Shown here: in pieces, positions 1 through 9,838 of the stretch
Layout of the letters: every line of letters starts with the position of its first letter
Position numbering within the stretch: position 1 is the first letter of the stretch
NCBI RefSeq assembly: GCF_009766105.1
Contig: NZ_LMUH01000013.1
Coordinates: 832,341-896,340 of the forward strand
Length of the DNA: 64,000 bases
Direction of reading: 5' to 3'
From: Granulicella sp. S156
Lineage (GTDB): Bacteria; Acidobacteriota; Terriglobia; Terriglobales; Acidobacteriaceae
Notes under the pieces: generated by a model
Database searches by the model: none
What the model was told of the DNA's origin: nothing
What the model saw: the letters and a program-made list of their open reading frames with translations, nothing else
Made by a program: the position numbers and the translations under genes

Positions 1-341
1 TTCGAGACTGTGATGATGAGCTTGTCCTTTGGAATCTCGCCGAGATGATTCTTCAGGTCCTTGATCTGGATGCTGAGATAAACAGGGAAGCCTCCGATCG
101 AAGAGATCTCATCGGGCCTGCGAACATCGATAAGCAATACCTGGTCGGGATGAGCCAAAAGGGCATCGAACTCAGCACGTGTCAGTTTCTTAGCCTTTGA
201 GGTAGGCAGTGTTTCCTGCGCATGGTTCGATGATTGAGTCGAATCAGAGGATTGTTGCGCAAACGCTACGGTAGACATGAGACCTATAACCCCAACTGCC
301 ACTATCTTATTCAATGCATTTTTGACTATCTTTTGCGGCAT
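1..341 (-). CDS. Secreted rhodanese-like domain protein, 3' part outside window
   Basis: The reading frame opens at the ATG at 341-339, behind a good ribosome site (AGAGGAA), and runs off the left edge after about 113 codons, so the C-terminus is missing. Residues 1-27 form a signal peptide (two lysines, a hydrophobic core with VAVGVIGLMS, then an AFA-Q cleavage site), so the protein should be periplasmic or secreted. After a Ser/Gln-rich linker, the segment from about residue 48 (LTRAEFDALLAHPDQVLLIDVRRPDE) has the opening of a rhodanese fold, including the strand ending in LIDVRRPDE. The catalytic cysteine loop would lie beyond the edge, so activity as a sulfurtransferase cannot be judged. 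Rhodanese-like folds can also be non-catalytic. Family call is fairly safe; function is open. Confidence 0.7.
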   Translation of the reverse strand, partial: MPQKIVKNALNKIVAVGVIGLMSTVAFAQQSSDSTQSSNHAQETLPTSKAKKLTRAEFDALLAHPDQVLLIDVRRPDEISSIGGFPVYLSIQIKDLKNHLGEIPKDKLIITVS

Positions 342-544
342 TTTATAGTTCCTCTCTGGTTGAGCTTCGCTAGTTGGAAAGTGCACCCGGCTAAAAATAG
401 AAAAGCTCGCTCCAAAGATGCTGGCGAGCGGGCCTGTCCACAATGCAGCCCTAACGTCAGCTGGAGATATAGATCGCTGTTCGCCGTGTGCCCGAACGGT
501 ACATGGCGGAACAACAATAATTTGGATGGGTAATATTCATAGGA

Positions 545-1924
545 TTAGGCGAACACCTGTCGTTGAACGACCCCGGCGACATTCGTTAGCCGGAAGTCGC
601 GACCGGCATAACGGTAGGTAAGTTGCTCGTGGTCGATACCCATCAGTCCCAGCAATGTGGCGTGCAGGTCGTTGATGTGCATGCGACCGTCGACGGCTGC
701 CATGCCTAGCTCATCGGTGCCACCGTAACTAAATCCTTTTTTTACTCCGGCGCCGGTGAGGAACATCGCATAGCCAGTAATGTTGTGGTCTCGTCCATCG
801 GCTCCCTGCGATGTCGGCAAGCGTCCGAACTCTGAGCCAAAGAGCACAAGAGTGTCTTCGAGCAGGCCACGCTGTTTTAGATCTTCCAGAAGCGCGGCGG
901 TTGGCTGATCGATTCTGCGATTCTGTTCGATGAGGCCGTTGTGTAGATTCGTGTGATGATCCCAGCCAGGCTGGCGGATTTCGACAAACCGTACACCAGC
1001 TTCGCTGAGCCTGCGAGCCATCAGGCACTGGCGTGCAAAGGAACCATCCAGACCCGGTTTAACCCCATAAGCATCCAGAACATGTTGCGGCTCTTTTGAG
1101 ATATCCAGTAGGGCAGGCACGCTGTCCTGCATGCGGAAGCCCAATTCATAGGACTTGATAACTCCATCCACAGCTTCGGGCGCCCCTGGATTAGCTGCCA
1201 CCTCATGATTGAGATCCTGGATGAGGTCGATCTGCTCGCGCTCAAGTTCTTTGGACGTCGCAGCTGCGATGTTCGGCATGCCGCCCGCATCGCTAATGGC
1301 TGTCCCTTGATAGTAGGCGGGAAGAAAAGCGCTGCCGTAGTTCGAAGCTCCGCCGAAAGCGACAGGCGGGTTGATTGTGACATAGCCGGGAAGATCCTGA
1401 TTCTCTGTACCGAGACCATACAGCAACCAGGAACCCATGCTGGGGCGAGTTAGCGAGGCGTTAGCGCTACCCGTATGCAGTTGCACAACAGCTTGTGGGT
1501 GGGCCGGTGTATCTGTGTAGAGACCGCGTATGAAGCAGAGATCGTCAGCATGTTTGGCAATATTCGGCATCAGCTCCGAGAACCATGCCCCGGAGTTTCC
1601 GTATTGTTTGAATTTGAACTTGGAAGCGGTAATGGTGCCGCCACCAGGTCCGGATTTGCCATTGCGTTTCTCGAGCTCCGGTTTGTACTCAAAGGTATCG
1701 ACGCTCGACATGGCACCTTCCTGGAACAGGAAGATAATGCGTTTGGCTTTCGCTGGAAGCGGTGGCCGTTTCGGTGCGAGTGGGTTCAGGGCATTTAGCT
1801 CTGCGGCGGCGGCCTTCTTCGCGATGGAGCCGAGAAGGCCGGCCAGTGCAAGATGACCGAATCCCGCACCGGCGGCACGTAGAACGTTGCGGCGAGTTGT
1901 AATGAGCGGTTTATATTCCGACAT
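545..1924 (-). CDS. DUF1501 family protein with Tat signal
   Basis: The product, about 459 residues, begins with a twin-arginine leader (TTRRNVLRAAGAGFGH) and a hydrophobic stretch, so it is probably exported folded. The body matches the DUF1501 family, which is distantly related to sulfatases and alkaline phosphatases: it has the early KRIIFLFQEGAMSSVDTFEYKP strand, a central RFVEIRQPGWDHHTNLH segment and a late FGSEFGRLPTSQGADGRDHN segment with His/Asp residues typical of the family. I prefer the ATG at 1924 because GGAG lies 9 bases upstream; in-frame ATGs at 1951 and 1939 lack such a site. It starts about 40 bases after the PSD1 gene ends, the usual DUF1501/PSD1 pairing in Planctomycetes and Acidobacteriota. 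The biochemical role of the family is not established. Confidence 0.85.
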   Translation of the reverse strand: MSEYKPLITTRRNVLRAAGAGFGHLALAGLLGSIAKKAAAAELNALNPLAPKRPPLPAKAKRIIFLFQEGAMSSVDTFEYKPELEKRNGKSGPGGGTITASKFKFKQYGNSGAWFSELMPNIAKHADDLCFIRGLYTDTPAHPQAVVQLHTGSANASLTRPSMGSWLLYGLGTENQDLPGYVTINPPVAFGGASNYGSAFLPAYYQGTAISDAGGMPNIAAATSKELEREQIDLIQDLNHEVAANPGAPEAVDGVIKSYELGFRMQDSVPALLDISKEPQHVLDAYGVKPGLDGSFARQCLMARRLSEAGVRFVEIRQPGWDHHTNLHNGLIEQNRRIDQPTAALLEDLKQRGLLEDTLVLFGSEFGRLPTSQGADGRDHNITGYAMFLTGAGVKKGFSYGGTDELGMAAVDGRMHINDLHATLLGLMGIDHEQLTYRYAGRDFRLTNVAGVVQRQVFA

Positions 1925-1960
1925 ATCTGGCTTCTCCATAATTGTTTTCAAACGTGTGTG

Positions 1961-4900
1961 CTACCTGACGAACTGAAAGGCAGCAGAACCATATAGCGAC
2001 TGCACAAAGGCTGCCCAGGCTGCTTCTTTGGCACTGTCTGGCGCGGTAATGGGCGTGTCGTCCTGCTTCTCGTTGGCGTTATCGACTGCATCATCCTGTG
2101 CCAGCCCATCCGAGCGAACGATGCCGTTGGTGATGGAGGAGTTCTGACCCCCTACCAGTGCAACGTGCGCAGATCCCGGACTAGAAGTAACTAGATGTGC
2201 AGTAGCCGGATGTGATTTCCTCCACGTGTCCGAGTAACGAGTCAGAAAGGCCGTGACTCTTGCCGTGTCCTGAGGTGTCGGGCCATGATCCAGTACTCGC
2301 TCATACGCTTGTCGAATCCGTTCAGCATCGCTCTCGGAGCGATTCGCAAGCAGGTTGTCGGCAAGCTTCAAGGACTGCTGGCGAACGAACGGCGAGTTGA
2401 GCATGAACAGCGCCTGCGAAGGAACTGTCGTTGTGTCACGCTGTCCGGTCACAAGCGTTTGCGTGACAGGATCGAAAGCTGCCAGCGGCCGGGGAATCTC
2501 GTCGCGAAGTAGTGGCAGGTAGACACTCCGGTAGTGACTGCGATCAGCCGCAGACAGAATAGAGTGAACCACCGGGCCATCGTCGCGCATCTCGATCATC
2601 CGCAGGGCCATGGAAGGCGAGCCCTTGGGATGATTGAGATCAAGCTGTCCGGAAGAAGCCAGAATGCTGTCGCGAATCTCTTCAGATTCCAAACGGCGCG
2701 GTGCATGCCTCCATACATAGTGATCTGCGGGATCGATGTCACGATACCCAGCCGGGACATCCGAACCGAGCCGGTAGGCGCGAGTCAGCACAACCTCCCG
2801 GACGAGTTTCTTAGTCGACCATCCATTGCGAATGAAGTCCTGAGCAAGATAGTCGAGCAGTTCCGGGTTGGAGGGTTGATCGCCTGTAACTCCGAAGTTG
2901 TCCAGGCTGCTGACGATACCCGTGCCAAACAGATGCTGCCAGACGCGGTTCACATACACCCTCGACGTCAGCGGATTATCAGGACGTGTAATCCATTCCG
3001 CCAATTCAAGACGTCCGCTGTGATCCGCAGGAATCTGCGGCGTATTGGGCAGGCTGATCAGCGTCAGGAAGCCTCGGGGTACAGCTGGCCCATGGCGCTC
3101 TTCCACACCGCGAATTCGGACCGTGGTATCGGCGATAGCACCATCATGCACGCTATGTACCGCGTAGCCGCGTTCTCCCAGATCGGTGAGAAGCTGCAGG
3201 TCTTCCTTGTGCTGGATATAGTTCGCTGTGATCGTCAGACGTCTATGCTTCTCTTCCGCTGACGGAGGAGGTAAAGGATTGGTCTTCTTTGCCTCTTCTT
3301 CCTTTTTCAGGATGACCTGGAGAGCGTCGAAGTCCTTCTTGGCGGCATCTGTCTCAGCCTTTAGTTTGTCGACCTGTTCTTTCGGGATCGCGGGCGCCTG
3401 AGACGCTGTGCTCAGATATCCGAGCTGCTTGGGCTCGTAATAAGCCAGGCTGCTGCCGCCCATCTTGCTTCCCAACCCTGCGGCATCTACTGTGCTTGTA
3501 AAGATGCCGGCCAGTGCATAGTAGTCGGTGGCTGGAATGGGATCGAACTTATGATCGTGGCACCGCGCGCAGGATACCGTGAGGGCCATCGTGGAGCGAG
3601 TGACAGTATCGATCTGGTCATCGACGTTGTCCATCTTGAAGCGGGCCTTGAAACGCTGATTGACATCCTTGGGGCCCAGAGCGAGATATCCGGTCGCGAT
3701 CAGCAAACGATCATGCTCAGCCGGCGTCGCTGCAGGAAGTAGATCTCCTGCTAGCTGCTCCTGTAGGAAGCGATTGTAAGGAACATCCCGATTGACGGCA
3801 TCAATGACGTAATCGCGATAGCGCCACGCATTGGGATAAGGCATGTTGCGCGAAGGGCCGGAGGACTCAGCGTAACGCGCGACGTCCAGCCAGTGACGGC
3901 CCCAGCGTTCGCCGAACTGCTGCGAGGCCAGAAGACGATCCACGAGCTTGATGTAAGCCTGCTGAGAATGATCCTTCTGGAACGCTTTCACCTCTGCCGG
4001 AGTGGGTGGGAGACCTGTGAGGTCGTAGCTCACGCGGCGAATCAGCGTAATTGGATCGGCATCCTTGACCGGTGCGAGCTTCTTCTCTTCAAGCTTGCTC
4101 AGGATGAAATGGTCGATGTTCGTCGAGGACCATGTGGGGTCGGCAACAGTAGGAACCGTTGGATTGGTAAGCGGCTGCCAGGACCAGTAATGAGCACGCA
4201 GCTTTGGATAGGCCGCTGCAAGCCGGGCAGGTGTCTGCGGCAGCTTCTCGGTCTCATCCGGCCACGCCGCGCCGTTCTTAATCCATGTCTCCAGAATCGC
4301 AACTTCGTTCGCGGGCAGTGCCTCGTCGCTCTCCTGAGGCATGCGCTTCTTGCTGTCTGCGGTCTTTACCCGCTCAATGAGCAGGCTCTTCTCCGGATGT
4401 CCGGGAACGATCACAGGTCCGTCATTTCCGCCCGCAAAGATGCTGATTCCCACGTCTACACGCAATCCACCGGCTTCTTTGAAAGCATCCGAGTGGCAGT
4501 TGTAGCAGCGGTTGACCAAAATAGGACGAACATTCTTCTCGAAGTACGCCAACTGTTCGGGAGTCGCTGGTCTCGGATAAGCAACGGCTGCGGCATGCGC
4601 AGGTTTTCCTGCGGTGGCGGCTGGAGCTGCGCCTTTACCGGCAGACCATACTGCGCCTTGCTGTATCCATGCCTTCAGGTCGGCAATCTCTTTTGCGGAG
4701 AGCGGTTCATCTTCGCCTTTGGGCATGCGCGTCTTGGTATCCGTAGAAATAACGCGCTGAAACAAAAGGCTGTCATCGGGTTTTCCGAGGACGATCGCTG
4801 GACCAGACTTGCCGCCCGTCAGCAGAGCATCCCGATCATCCAAACGCAGGCCACCGGCAGACCGAGTCTGCGTCGAGTGGCAGTCATAGCAGTGATTGGT

Positions 4901-5101
4901 AAGAATCGGCTGAATGTTTTGCTCAAAGAAGGCAGTCTGCTCAGGAGTAGGCACCTGGGGAGGGGCAGTGGCTTCCTGAGGTGAGGTGTGAGCTGCAGTC
5001 ACTGGTGTGATGACGTCAGAGACGATAAGACCGCCAAGCAAGAAAGTAGTGACAAGAAGGCCTGCGTATACTGGCCTGACTTTTTTGAAATGTATGTTCA
5101 T
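1961..5101 (-). CDS. PSD1/planctomycete cytochrome c domain protein (DUF1549-DUF1553)
   Basis: A 1046-residue exported protein with an N-terminal hydrophobic leader (VYAGLLVTTFLLGGLIVS). It carries two consecutive planctomycete cytochrome c-type domains, each with a CxxCH haem motif (CYDCH at residues 71-75 and CYNCH near 199) and a PxGEDEPL/PQESDEAL loop. These are followed by the DUF1549 (PSCyt2) region around residues 330-540, containing a third CxRCH motif (CARCHDHKFDPI), a Lys/Glu-rich coiled stretch near 570-620, and the DUF1553 (PSD1) region to the end. Such proteins are co-encoded with DUF1501 partners, as here. A role in electron transfer coupled to breakdown of complex substrates has been suggested for the family, but is unproven. 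Tandem duplication of the cytochrome c domain is notable. The window shows no haem-maturation genes. Confidence 0.88.
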   Translation of the reverse strand: MNIHFKKVRPVYAGLLVTTFLLGGLIVSDVITPVTAAHTSPQEATAPPQVPTPEQTAFFEQNIQPILTNHCYDCHSTQTRSAGGLRLDDRDALLTGGKSGPAIVLGKPDDSLLFQRVISTDTKTRMPKGEDEPLSAKEIADLKAWIQQGAVWSAGKGAAPAATAGKPAHAAAVAYPRPATPEQLAYFEKNVRPILVNRCYNCHSDAFKEAGGLRVDVGISIFAGGNDGPVIVPGHPEKSLLIERVKTADSKKRMPQESDEALPANEVAILETWIKNGAAWPDETEKLPQTPARLAAAYPKLRAHYWSWQPLTNPTVPTVADPTWSSTNIDHFILSKLEEKKLAPVKDADPITLIRRVSYDLTGLPPTPAEVKAFQKDHSQQAYIKLVDRLLASQQFGERWGRHWLDVARYAESSGPSRNMPYPNAWRYRDYVIDAVNRDVPYNRFLQEQLAGDLLPAATPAEHDRLLIATGYLALGPKDVNQRFKARFKMDNVDDQIDTVTRSTMALTVSCARCHDHKFDPIPATDYYALAGIFTSTVDAAGLGSKMGGSSLAYYEPKQLGYLSTASQAPAIPKEQVDKLKAETDAAKKDFDALQVILKKEEEAKKTNPLPPPSAEEKHRRLTITANYIQHKEDLQLLTDLGERGYAVHSVHDGAIADTTVRIRGVEERHGPAVPRGFLTLISLPNTPQIPADHSGRLELAEWITRPDNPLTSRVYVNRVWQHLFGTGIVSSLDNFGVTGDQPSNPELLDYLAQDFIRNGWSTKKLVREVVLTRAYRLGSDVPAGYRDIDPADHYVWRHAPRRLESEEIRDSILASSGQLDLNHPKGSPSMALRMIEMRDDGPVVHSILSAADRSHYRSVYLPLLRDEIPRPLAAFDPVTQTLVTGQRDTTTVPSQALFMLNSPFVRQQSLKLADNLLANRSESDAERIRQAYERVLDHGPTPQDTARVTAFLTRYSDTWRKSHPATAHLVTSSPGSAHVALVGGQNSSITNGIVRSDGLAQDDAVDNANEKQDDTPITAPDSAKEAAWAAFVQSLYGSAAFQFVR

Positions 5102-5881
5102 TCAAGCCCTTTAGAACGCGAAATAAAATGCCCTGCATGTGGATCACGCGATAGGCGGAATATGTCTTAGAGGCAAGCACACTGACGGCTTTACCTGCAG
5201 AACTGGCCAGAAACAGAGAGGGATTTAGAGGGGGGTGTTACGGGTAACTAGCAACAAAGGCGACGGGGAGTCGCGCAGGGAGCGAACGTAGAAGCAAACA
5301 AGGATGTGTATGTTTTCTGCATTGCTTTATTGATTGAGCCATGGATACATGGAAAAGTCAAGAGTTGTCCAACGTAAACACCATTAAAGTGGGCTAACTC
5401 ATTCCTAAAACAAGTTTGTAGTACGTTCTAAAAGCTATGTCCTCGCATTGTGAAAGATGCGCCGGCGCCAAAGTGCCATTGCTTGACATGCAAATAGGGG
5501 GTGTGTAGCTTGAGGAAAGTTTATAGCTTCACTAAACTCAATGACGAACCCTTCTGTTCCATCAAGATATGTCTGTTGTGCTTCGTGTTGTCTGCGTTGC
5601 GCCGGGATATGTTGTAGCCACAGCCGCTGAGTCTCTCCCCACCCGAGATAACTTTTGGATAGTACGCCACTTACAGCATTCCGCAGTGCTGCTGGGCACG
5701 ATCCATTCCCTATCTAAATTTCTCGACTTTACATAACAAAGGGTGGCCTCCACTCGTGTCGCTTGAGGCACTCTGTCTATGCCTGCGCACACACTGATGT
5801 CATTCAACTGAGGGTGCACCAAACCATAGGGAGCGACCCCGGTATTTGTTTTGAGTACACGGAATCATTCCAGAGGAGACC
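5102..5881. other. Intergenic region between divergent genes, 780 bp
   Basis: This space separates the minus-strand PSD1 gene from the plus-strand arylsulfatase gene and must hold promoters for both. I found no convincing gene: the short open frames lack ribosome sites and recognisable proteins. A possible plus-strand sigma70-like promoter is noted separately at 5483-5511. The sequence is less G+C-rich than the flanking genes. Confidence 0.5.
5483..5511 (+). promoter_or_regulatory. Candidate sigma70-type promoter
   Basis: TTGACA at 5483-5488 is followed after exactly 17 bases by TAGCTT at 5506-5511. It points toward the arylsulfatase gene but lies almost 400 bases before its start, so it may be fortuitous or give a long leader. 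Confidence 0.3.
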
Positions 5882-8221
5882 ATGAAAAACCGAACTTTAT
5901 CCGTGATGGCAGCGCTTCTCCTGCTTTCACTTCGTTCTTTATCTGCACAGGCTCAAACGAATCAGCCGCAGCCGAACGCGGAAGGGACGCATAGCGCCAC
6001 AGCCACTCCTGCTCCAGAATGGCCTAAAGGCCCGCAGGCACCAAAGGGTGCGCCGAATGTTGTGCTGATCTTGATCGACGACGTTGGCTTCAGCGCAACA
6101 GCTACATTTGGCGGTGCGATCACCACGCCAACCTTCGATGGACTGGCCAGGCAGGGTCTTCGCTATAACGAGTTTCATGTGAACTCTCTCTGCTCTCCGA
6201 CCCGTGCAGCACTTCTCTCCGGCCGAAATAACCATGAGGTTGGCTTTGGAACGGTTGCCGAAGCAGCCTCCGGCTATCCGGGATACAACGCACAGTGGGG
6301 AAAGAACGCAGCATCTCTTGCAGAGGTACTTAAGGCTAATGGTTACAGCACAGCCGCCTTCGGCAAATGGCACAATACGCCACTCTGGGAGACGACCTCC
6401 GCCGGTCCATTCGATCGCTGGCCCACCGGGCGCGGCTTTGAACACTTCTACGGCTTCATTCAAGGCGCCGACAATCAGTACTATCCTCGCCTCTTCCGCG
6501 ATACGGTTCCCGTCGAGCCCGGATCCACGCCACAGGAGGGATACAACCTCACCACGGACATCGCCAACGACGCTATCCGTTGGCTGCACGCGCATGATGG
6601 AATTGCACCGGACAAGCCCTTCTTCCTCTACTTTGCGCCTGGTGCCGTTCACACGCCGCTCCAGGTATCGAAGCAATGGATCGATAAGTACAAGGGCCAC
6701 TTTGATCAAGGCTGGGACAAGCTGCGCGAAGAGACCTTCGCGCGCCAGAAGCAGTTGGGTGTAATTCCGGCGAATGCGGAACTAACCCCACGCCCTGCCG
6801 GGCTGCCTGCATGGGACTCACTCTCCGCCGATGAGCAGCAGCTGGTGGCCCATCAGGCTGAGGTCTTCGCCGGGTTTGCCGAACAGGCAGACTATGAAGT
6901 CGGCCGCGTCCTGCAGGCGATCCGTGAAGAAGGCAAAAGCGACAACACGCTCGTCCTCGAAATCTTCGGAGATAACGGCGGCAGCGCTGAAGGCGGTATC
7001 GAAGGAACCGATCTACTCAACGATGCTGGGGCGCCTGCAACCGTTCCTGAGCGGCTCGCCGTTAGCGATGAGCTGGGCAGTGAAGTCTTCATGAATCACT
7101 ATGCAGCGGCCTGGGCCTGGGCTCTTGGAACTCCCTTCCAGGGAACCAAGCAGGACGCGTCACATCTTGGTGGAACGCGCGATCCGCTGGTCATCTCATG
7201 GCCCGCCCGCATCAAGAACACCGGCGGTCTCCGCAGCCAGTTCCAGCATGTCAATGACGTCGCTCCGACGATCTACGAAGCCGCAGGAATTAAATTCCCC
7301 GATACCTTCGAAGGCATCCAACAAATTCCGTTGGAAGGTTCGAGCTTTCTCTATACCTTCGACCATCCTGATGAGCCCAGCCATCACCATGTGCAGTACT
7401 TCGCAACCAGCGGCAACCGGGCCATCTACAAGGATGGTTGGTGGGCCGGTGATCGCTATGCCTGGACGTGGGAACCGAAGGGCGCCTTTACCCTCGGGCC
7501 GCATACCGATCTCGATCGGCATCCGTGGGAGCTCTATAACCTGAACGACGACTACAGCCAGGCACACGATCTGGCCGCAAAGTATCCAGAAAAATTGAAG
7601 GAGCTGCAGGTACTCTTCAACCAGGAAGCAGAGCGCAACCATGCCTATCCGCTGATTCCCACTCTGGCGCAGCAGCCCTCATCCTTCAATGGCAGAACGG
7701 TCTTCGTCTTTCGCGAAGGGGTTGAGCGACTGCCCAATCGCGTGGGACCTCAACTTGTCGGACGACCTCATCAGATCAACGCGGACGTAGTCATCCCAGC
7801 ATCTGGAGGCGACGGCGTTATTCTTGCGCAGGGTTCCCGCTACGGAGGCTACACCCTCTTCATCAAGGATCGCCATGTCATCTATGAAGTGAATGCCTAT
7901 GGCAAGCGCGCAGGTCGTATCGTCTCGACCGAGCCACTCGCCCCTGGTCCCGCACACATTGAGTTGCAGGTAACTCCCGATGCAGCCACTCCGAATGCGG
8001 GTGCGCTTACCATCCTTGGCCCACGTGGCATTCGGCCAGGTAAAGTGCAGCTCAACGTCAATGGAACGCAGCAGGAGGAGGAGTTCGCCAATATCCTCGG
8101 TGCTTCCCCAACAGAGACACTCGATGTAGGTAGCGATCTGGGATCTCCGGTAAGCACGGAGTACGCAAGCCCGAATCGTTTTACAGGCTCGATCAAGACC
8201 GTAACGATCGAGTTGAAGTAA
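5882..8221 (+). CDS. Exported arylsulfatase (type I sulfatase family)
   Basis: A 779-residue formylglycine-dependent sulfatase. A signal peptide (residues 1-25, ending SAQAQ) predicts export. The metal-binding start PNVVLILIDDVGF lies at 59-70, and the signature CSPTRAALLSGRN at 104-116 contains Cys104, the residue that must be oxidised to formylglycine. Further family landmarks are FGKWHNTP and a second metal site near EIFGDNGGSAEGG. The C-terminal ~180 residues form a beta-rich extension. A ribosome site (AGAGGAGA) precedes the ATG. It lies upstream of a second sulfatase and a formylglycine-generating enzyme, which would mature both. Substrate cannot be read from sequence; it resembles the long arylsulfatase A/atsA-type proteins. 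Sulfated polysaccharides or aryl sulfates are the likely targets. Confidence 0.9.
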   Translation: MKNRTLSVMAALLLLSLRSLSAQAQTNQPQPNAEGTHSATATPAPEWPKGPQAPKGAPNVVLILIDDVGFSATATFGGAITTPTFDGLARQGLRYNEFHVNSLCSPTRAALLSGRNNHEVGFGTVAEAASGYPGYNAQWGKNAASLAEVLKANGYSTAAFGKWHNTPLWETTSAGPFDRWPTGRGFEHFYGFIQGADNQYYPRLFRDTVPVEPGSTPQEGYNLTTDIANDAIRWLHAHDGIAPDKPFFLYFAPGAVHTPLQVSKQWIDKYKGHFDQGWDKLREETFARQKQLGVIPANAELTPRPAGLPAWDSLSADEQQLVAHQAEVFAGFAEQADYEVGRVLQAIREEGKSDNTLVLEIFGDNGGSAEGGIEGTDLLNDAGAPATVPERLAVSDELGSEVFMNHYAAAWAWALGTPFQGTKQDASHLGGTRDPLVISWPARIKNTGGLRSQFQHVNDVAPTIYEAAGIKFPDTFEGIQQIPLEGSSFLYTFDHPDEPSHHHVQYFATSGNRAIYKDGWWAGDRYAWTWEPKGAFTLGPHTDLDRHPWELYNLNDDYSQAHDLAAKYPEKLKELQVLFNQEAERNHAYPLIPTLAQQPSSFNGRTVFVFREGVERLPNRVGPQLVGRPHQINADVVIPASGGDGVILAQGSRYGGYTLFIKDRHVIYEVNAYGKRAGRIVSTEPLAPGPAHIELQVTPDAATPNAGALTILGPRGIRPGKVQLNVNGTQQEEEFANILGASPTETLDVGSDLGSPVSTEYASPNRFTGSIKTVTIELK

Positions 8222-8266
8222 CCTCGTCTTCAGACAACAGTCCGGCTCTTATGTCCGGATCGCTCA

Positions 8267-8306
8267 AGCCATGCGCACGCCCAGTCTCTAGGTCGTGCGC
8301 ATGGCT
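8267..8306 (+). terminator. Stem-loop between the two sulfatase genes
   Basis: A perfect 13-bp inverted repeat (AGCCATGCGCACG at 8267-8279, its complement at 8294-8306) with a 14-base loop lies 46 bases after the first sulfatase. Only a short T-rich stretch follows, so it may be a weak terminator or an mRNA-stabilising hairpin rather than a full stop. Confidence 0.45.
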
Positions 8307-8354
8307 CTTGAGGTTTAGTTAGCCAGAGATATTTCAGGGAGAAGAGAGAATACG

Positions 8355-9791
8355 ATGAGTGAAGAAGGGGTGGTAGGCCGGGATATATCGAGACGTCTAT
8401 TTCTCAAAGGTGTTGCTGCGACTGGAATGGCGTCGCACCTGCGGCCCGCACTCGCTACGCCCGGCGAGACGCAATCATTCCGGCCCAACATCGTCTATAT
8501 TCACTCGCATGACTCCGGACGCTATCTTCAGCCGTACGGCTATAACGTACCGACACCTCACCTGCAGCGTTTGGCAGATGAGGGGACGATCTTTCGCCAG
8601 GCCTTTAGCGTAGCGCCGACCTGTTCGCCCAGCAGAGCGGCTCTCCTCACAGGTCTCTATCCGCACAACAATGGGATGCTTGGCTTGGCGCACCGAGGCT
8701 TTGCTCTAAATGATTACCAGCAGCACATCATTCACACCCTCAAAACGGTGGGTTATACGTCAGTGCTCGCAGGTATGCAACATGTAGCAAAGGTCTCCGA
8801 GACGATCGGCTACGACCGGATTCTCCCACGCAAGCCAGCGGCTGCGGGGCAAAACGGATTGAGTGCGCGGATCGTCGCGCCGGCGGCGGCAGCCTATCTG
8901 GATAGCCGCCCACAGGGCCCATTCTTTCTTGACGTTGGATTCTTCGAAACTCACAGGAACTATCCTGAGCCCACAGCGGATGATCCATTGAACTATGTGG
9001 CGCCGCCCCGCCCGATTCCCGATGCCAAGGCGACACGCAAGGACTTTGCCAGCTTCCGGGCAAGCGCAAGGATTCTGGATGAAGGTGTAGCGAAGGTCCT
9101 CGAGGCCCTTGAACGCAATGGCTATCTGGATAACACGCTCATCATCAGTACGACAGATCATGGCATCGCTTTCCCGCGTATGAAGTGCAATCTCACGGAC
9201 GATGGTTGGGGTGTGTCCCTGATCCTTCGAGGCCCAGGCATTGCTCATGGCGTTGCGCAGGACGCTATGATCTCCCAACTTGATGTGTTTCCAACCCTCT
9301 GCGATTACCTCGGCATTCAATCTCCAGCGTGGCTGCAAGGTAAATCTTTCCTGCCGGTTCTGACCGGAAAAACAGATCAGATCAATGAAGAGATCTTTGC
9401 GGAAGTAAACTATCACGCTGCCTACGAGCCATTGCGCGCTGTACGTACATCACGCTGGAAGTACATCAAGCGTTTCGGAGACAAGCACACTCCCGTACTT
9501 CCTAACTGCGATGATGGCCCCAGCAAGGATCTATGGTTGCAGGCAGGGTGGGGGAAGCAACTCTTGGCACAAGAAAGCCTATACGACCTACTCTTCGATC
9601 CAACAGAGCACAACAACCTGGCTGACAAGGCAGAACACCAGACCACCTTGCAGGAGATGCGTGATCGTCTAAACCGGTGGATGATCGCAACGCAGGATCC
9701 CCTTCTTCATGGACCGGTGAAAGCTCCTGCGGGAGCAGTAGTAAACAATCCTGACGGCATCTCGCCAAACGAACCGGTGCGCCCTGTTTAG
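8355..9791 (+). CDS. Tat-exported sulfatase, heparan N-sulfatase-like
   Basis: A 478-residue type I sulfatase. The N-terminus has a twin-arginine motif (SRRLFLKGVAATG, from residue 12), so it is probably exported by Tat. The sulfatase signature CSPSRAALLTGLYPHNNGML starts at Cys90; this version, with the following PHNNGM, is typical of the N-sulfoglucosamine sulfohydrolase-like branch. Metal-binding segments are PNIVYIHSHDSG (residues 44-55) and TTDHGIAFPRMKCNL near 273-287. It is shorter than the first sulfatase and lacks its C-terminal extension. The formylglycine-generating enzyme gene starts 48 bases downstream and is probably cotranscribed. The substrate is inferred only by family resemblance: a sulfated amino sugar is possible. 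Confidence 0.88.
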   Translation: MSEEGVVGRDISRRLFLKGVAATGMASHLRPALATPGETQSFRPNIVYIHSHDSGRYLQPYGYNVPTPHLQRLADEGTIFRQAFSVAPTCSPSRAALLTGLYPHNNGMLGLAHRGFALNDYQQHIIHTLKTVGYTSVLAGMQHVAKVSETIGYDRILPRKPAAAGQNGLSARIVAPAAAAYLDSRPQGPFFLDVGFFETHRNYPEPTADDPLNYVAPPRPIPDAKATRKDFASFRASARILDEGVAKVLEALERNGYLDNTLIISTTDHGIAFPRMKCNLTDDGWGVSLILRGPGIAHGVAQDAMISQLDVFPTLCDYLGIQSPAWLQGKSFLPVLTGKTDQINEEIFAEVNYHAAYEPLRAVRTSRWKYIKRFGDKHTPVLPNCDDGPSKDLWLQAGWGKQLLAQESLYDLLFDPTEHNNLADKAEHQTTLQEMRDRLNRWMIATQDPLLHGPVKAPAGAVVNNPDGISPNEPVRPV

Positions 9792-9838
9792 CCGAATCGA
9801 TCGCCGGCCGCATCGCTGGAAAGGAGTGATGGTAAGCA

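Noticed and set aside
3893-4984. Plus-strand open frame of 363 codons opposite the PSD1 gene
   Set aside because: The PSD1 frame carries CxxCH motifs and family domains; this frame is Arg- and Cys-rich with no family resemblance.
5562-5822. Short minus-strand frame of 86 codons in the 780-base gap
   Set aside because: No ribosome site, no hydrophobic or family signature, and unusual composition.
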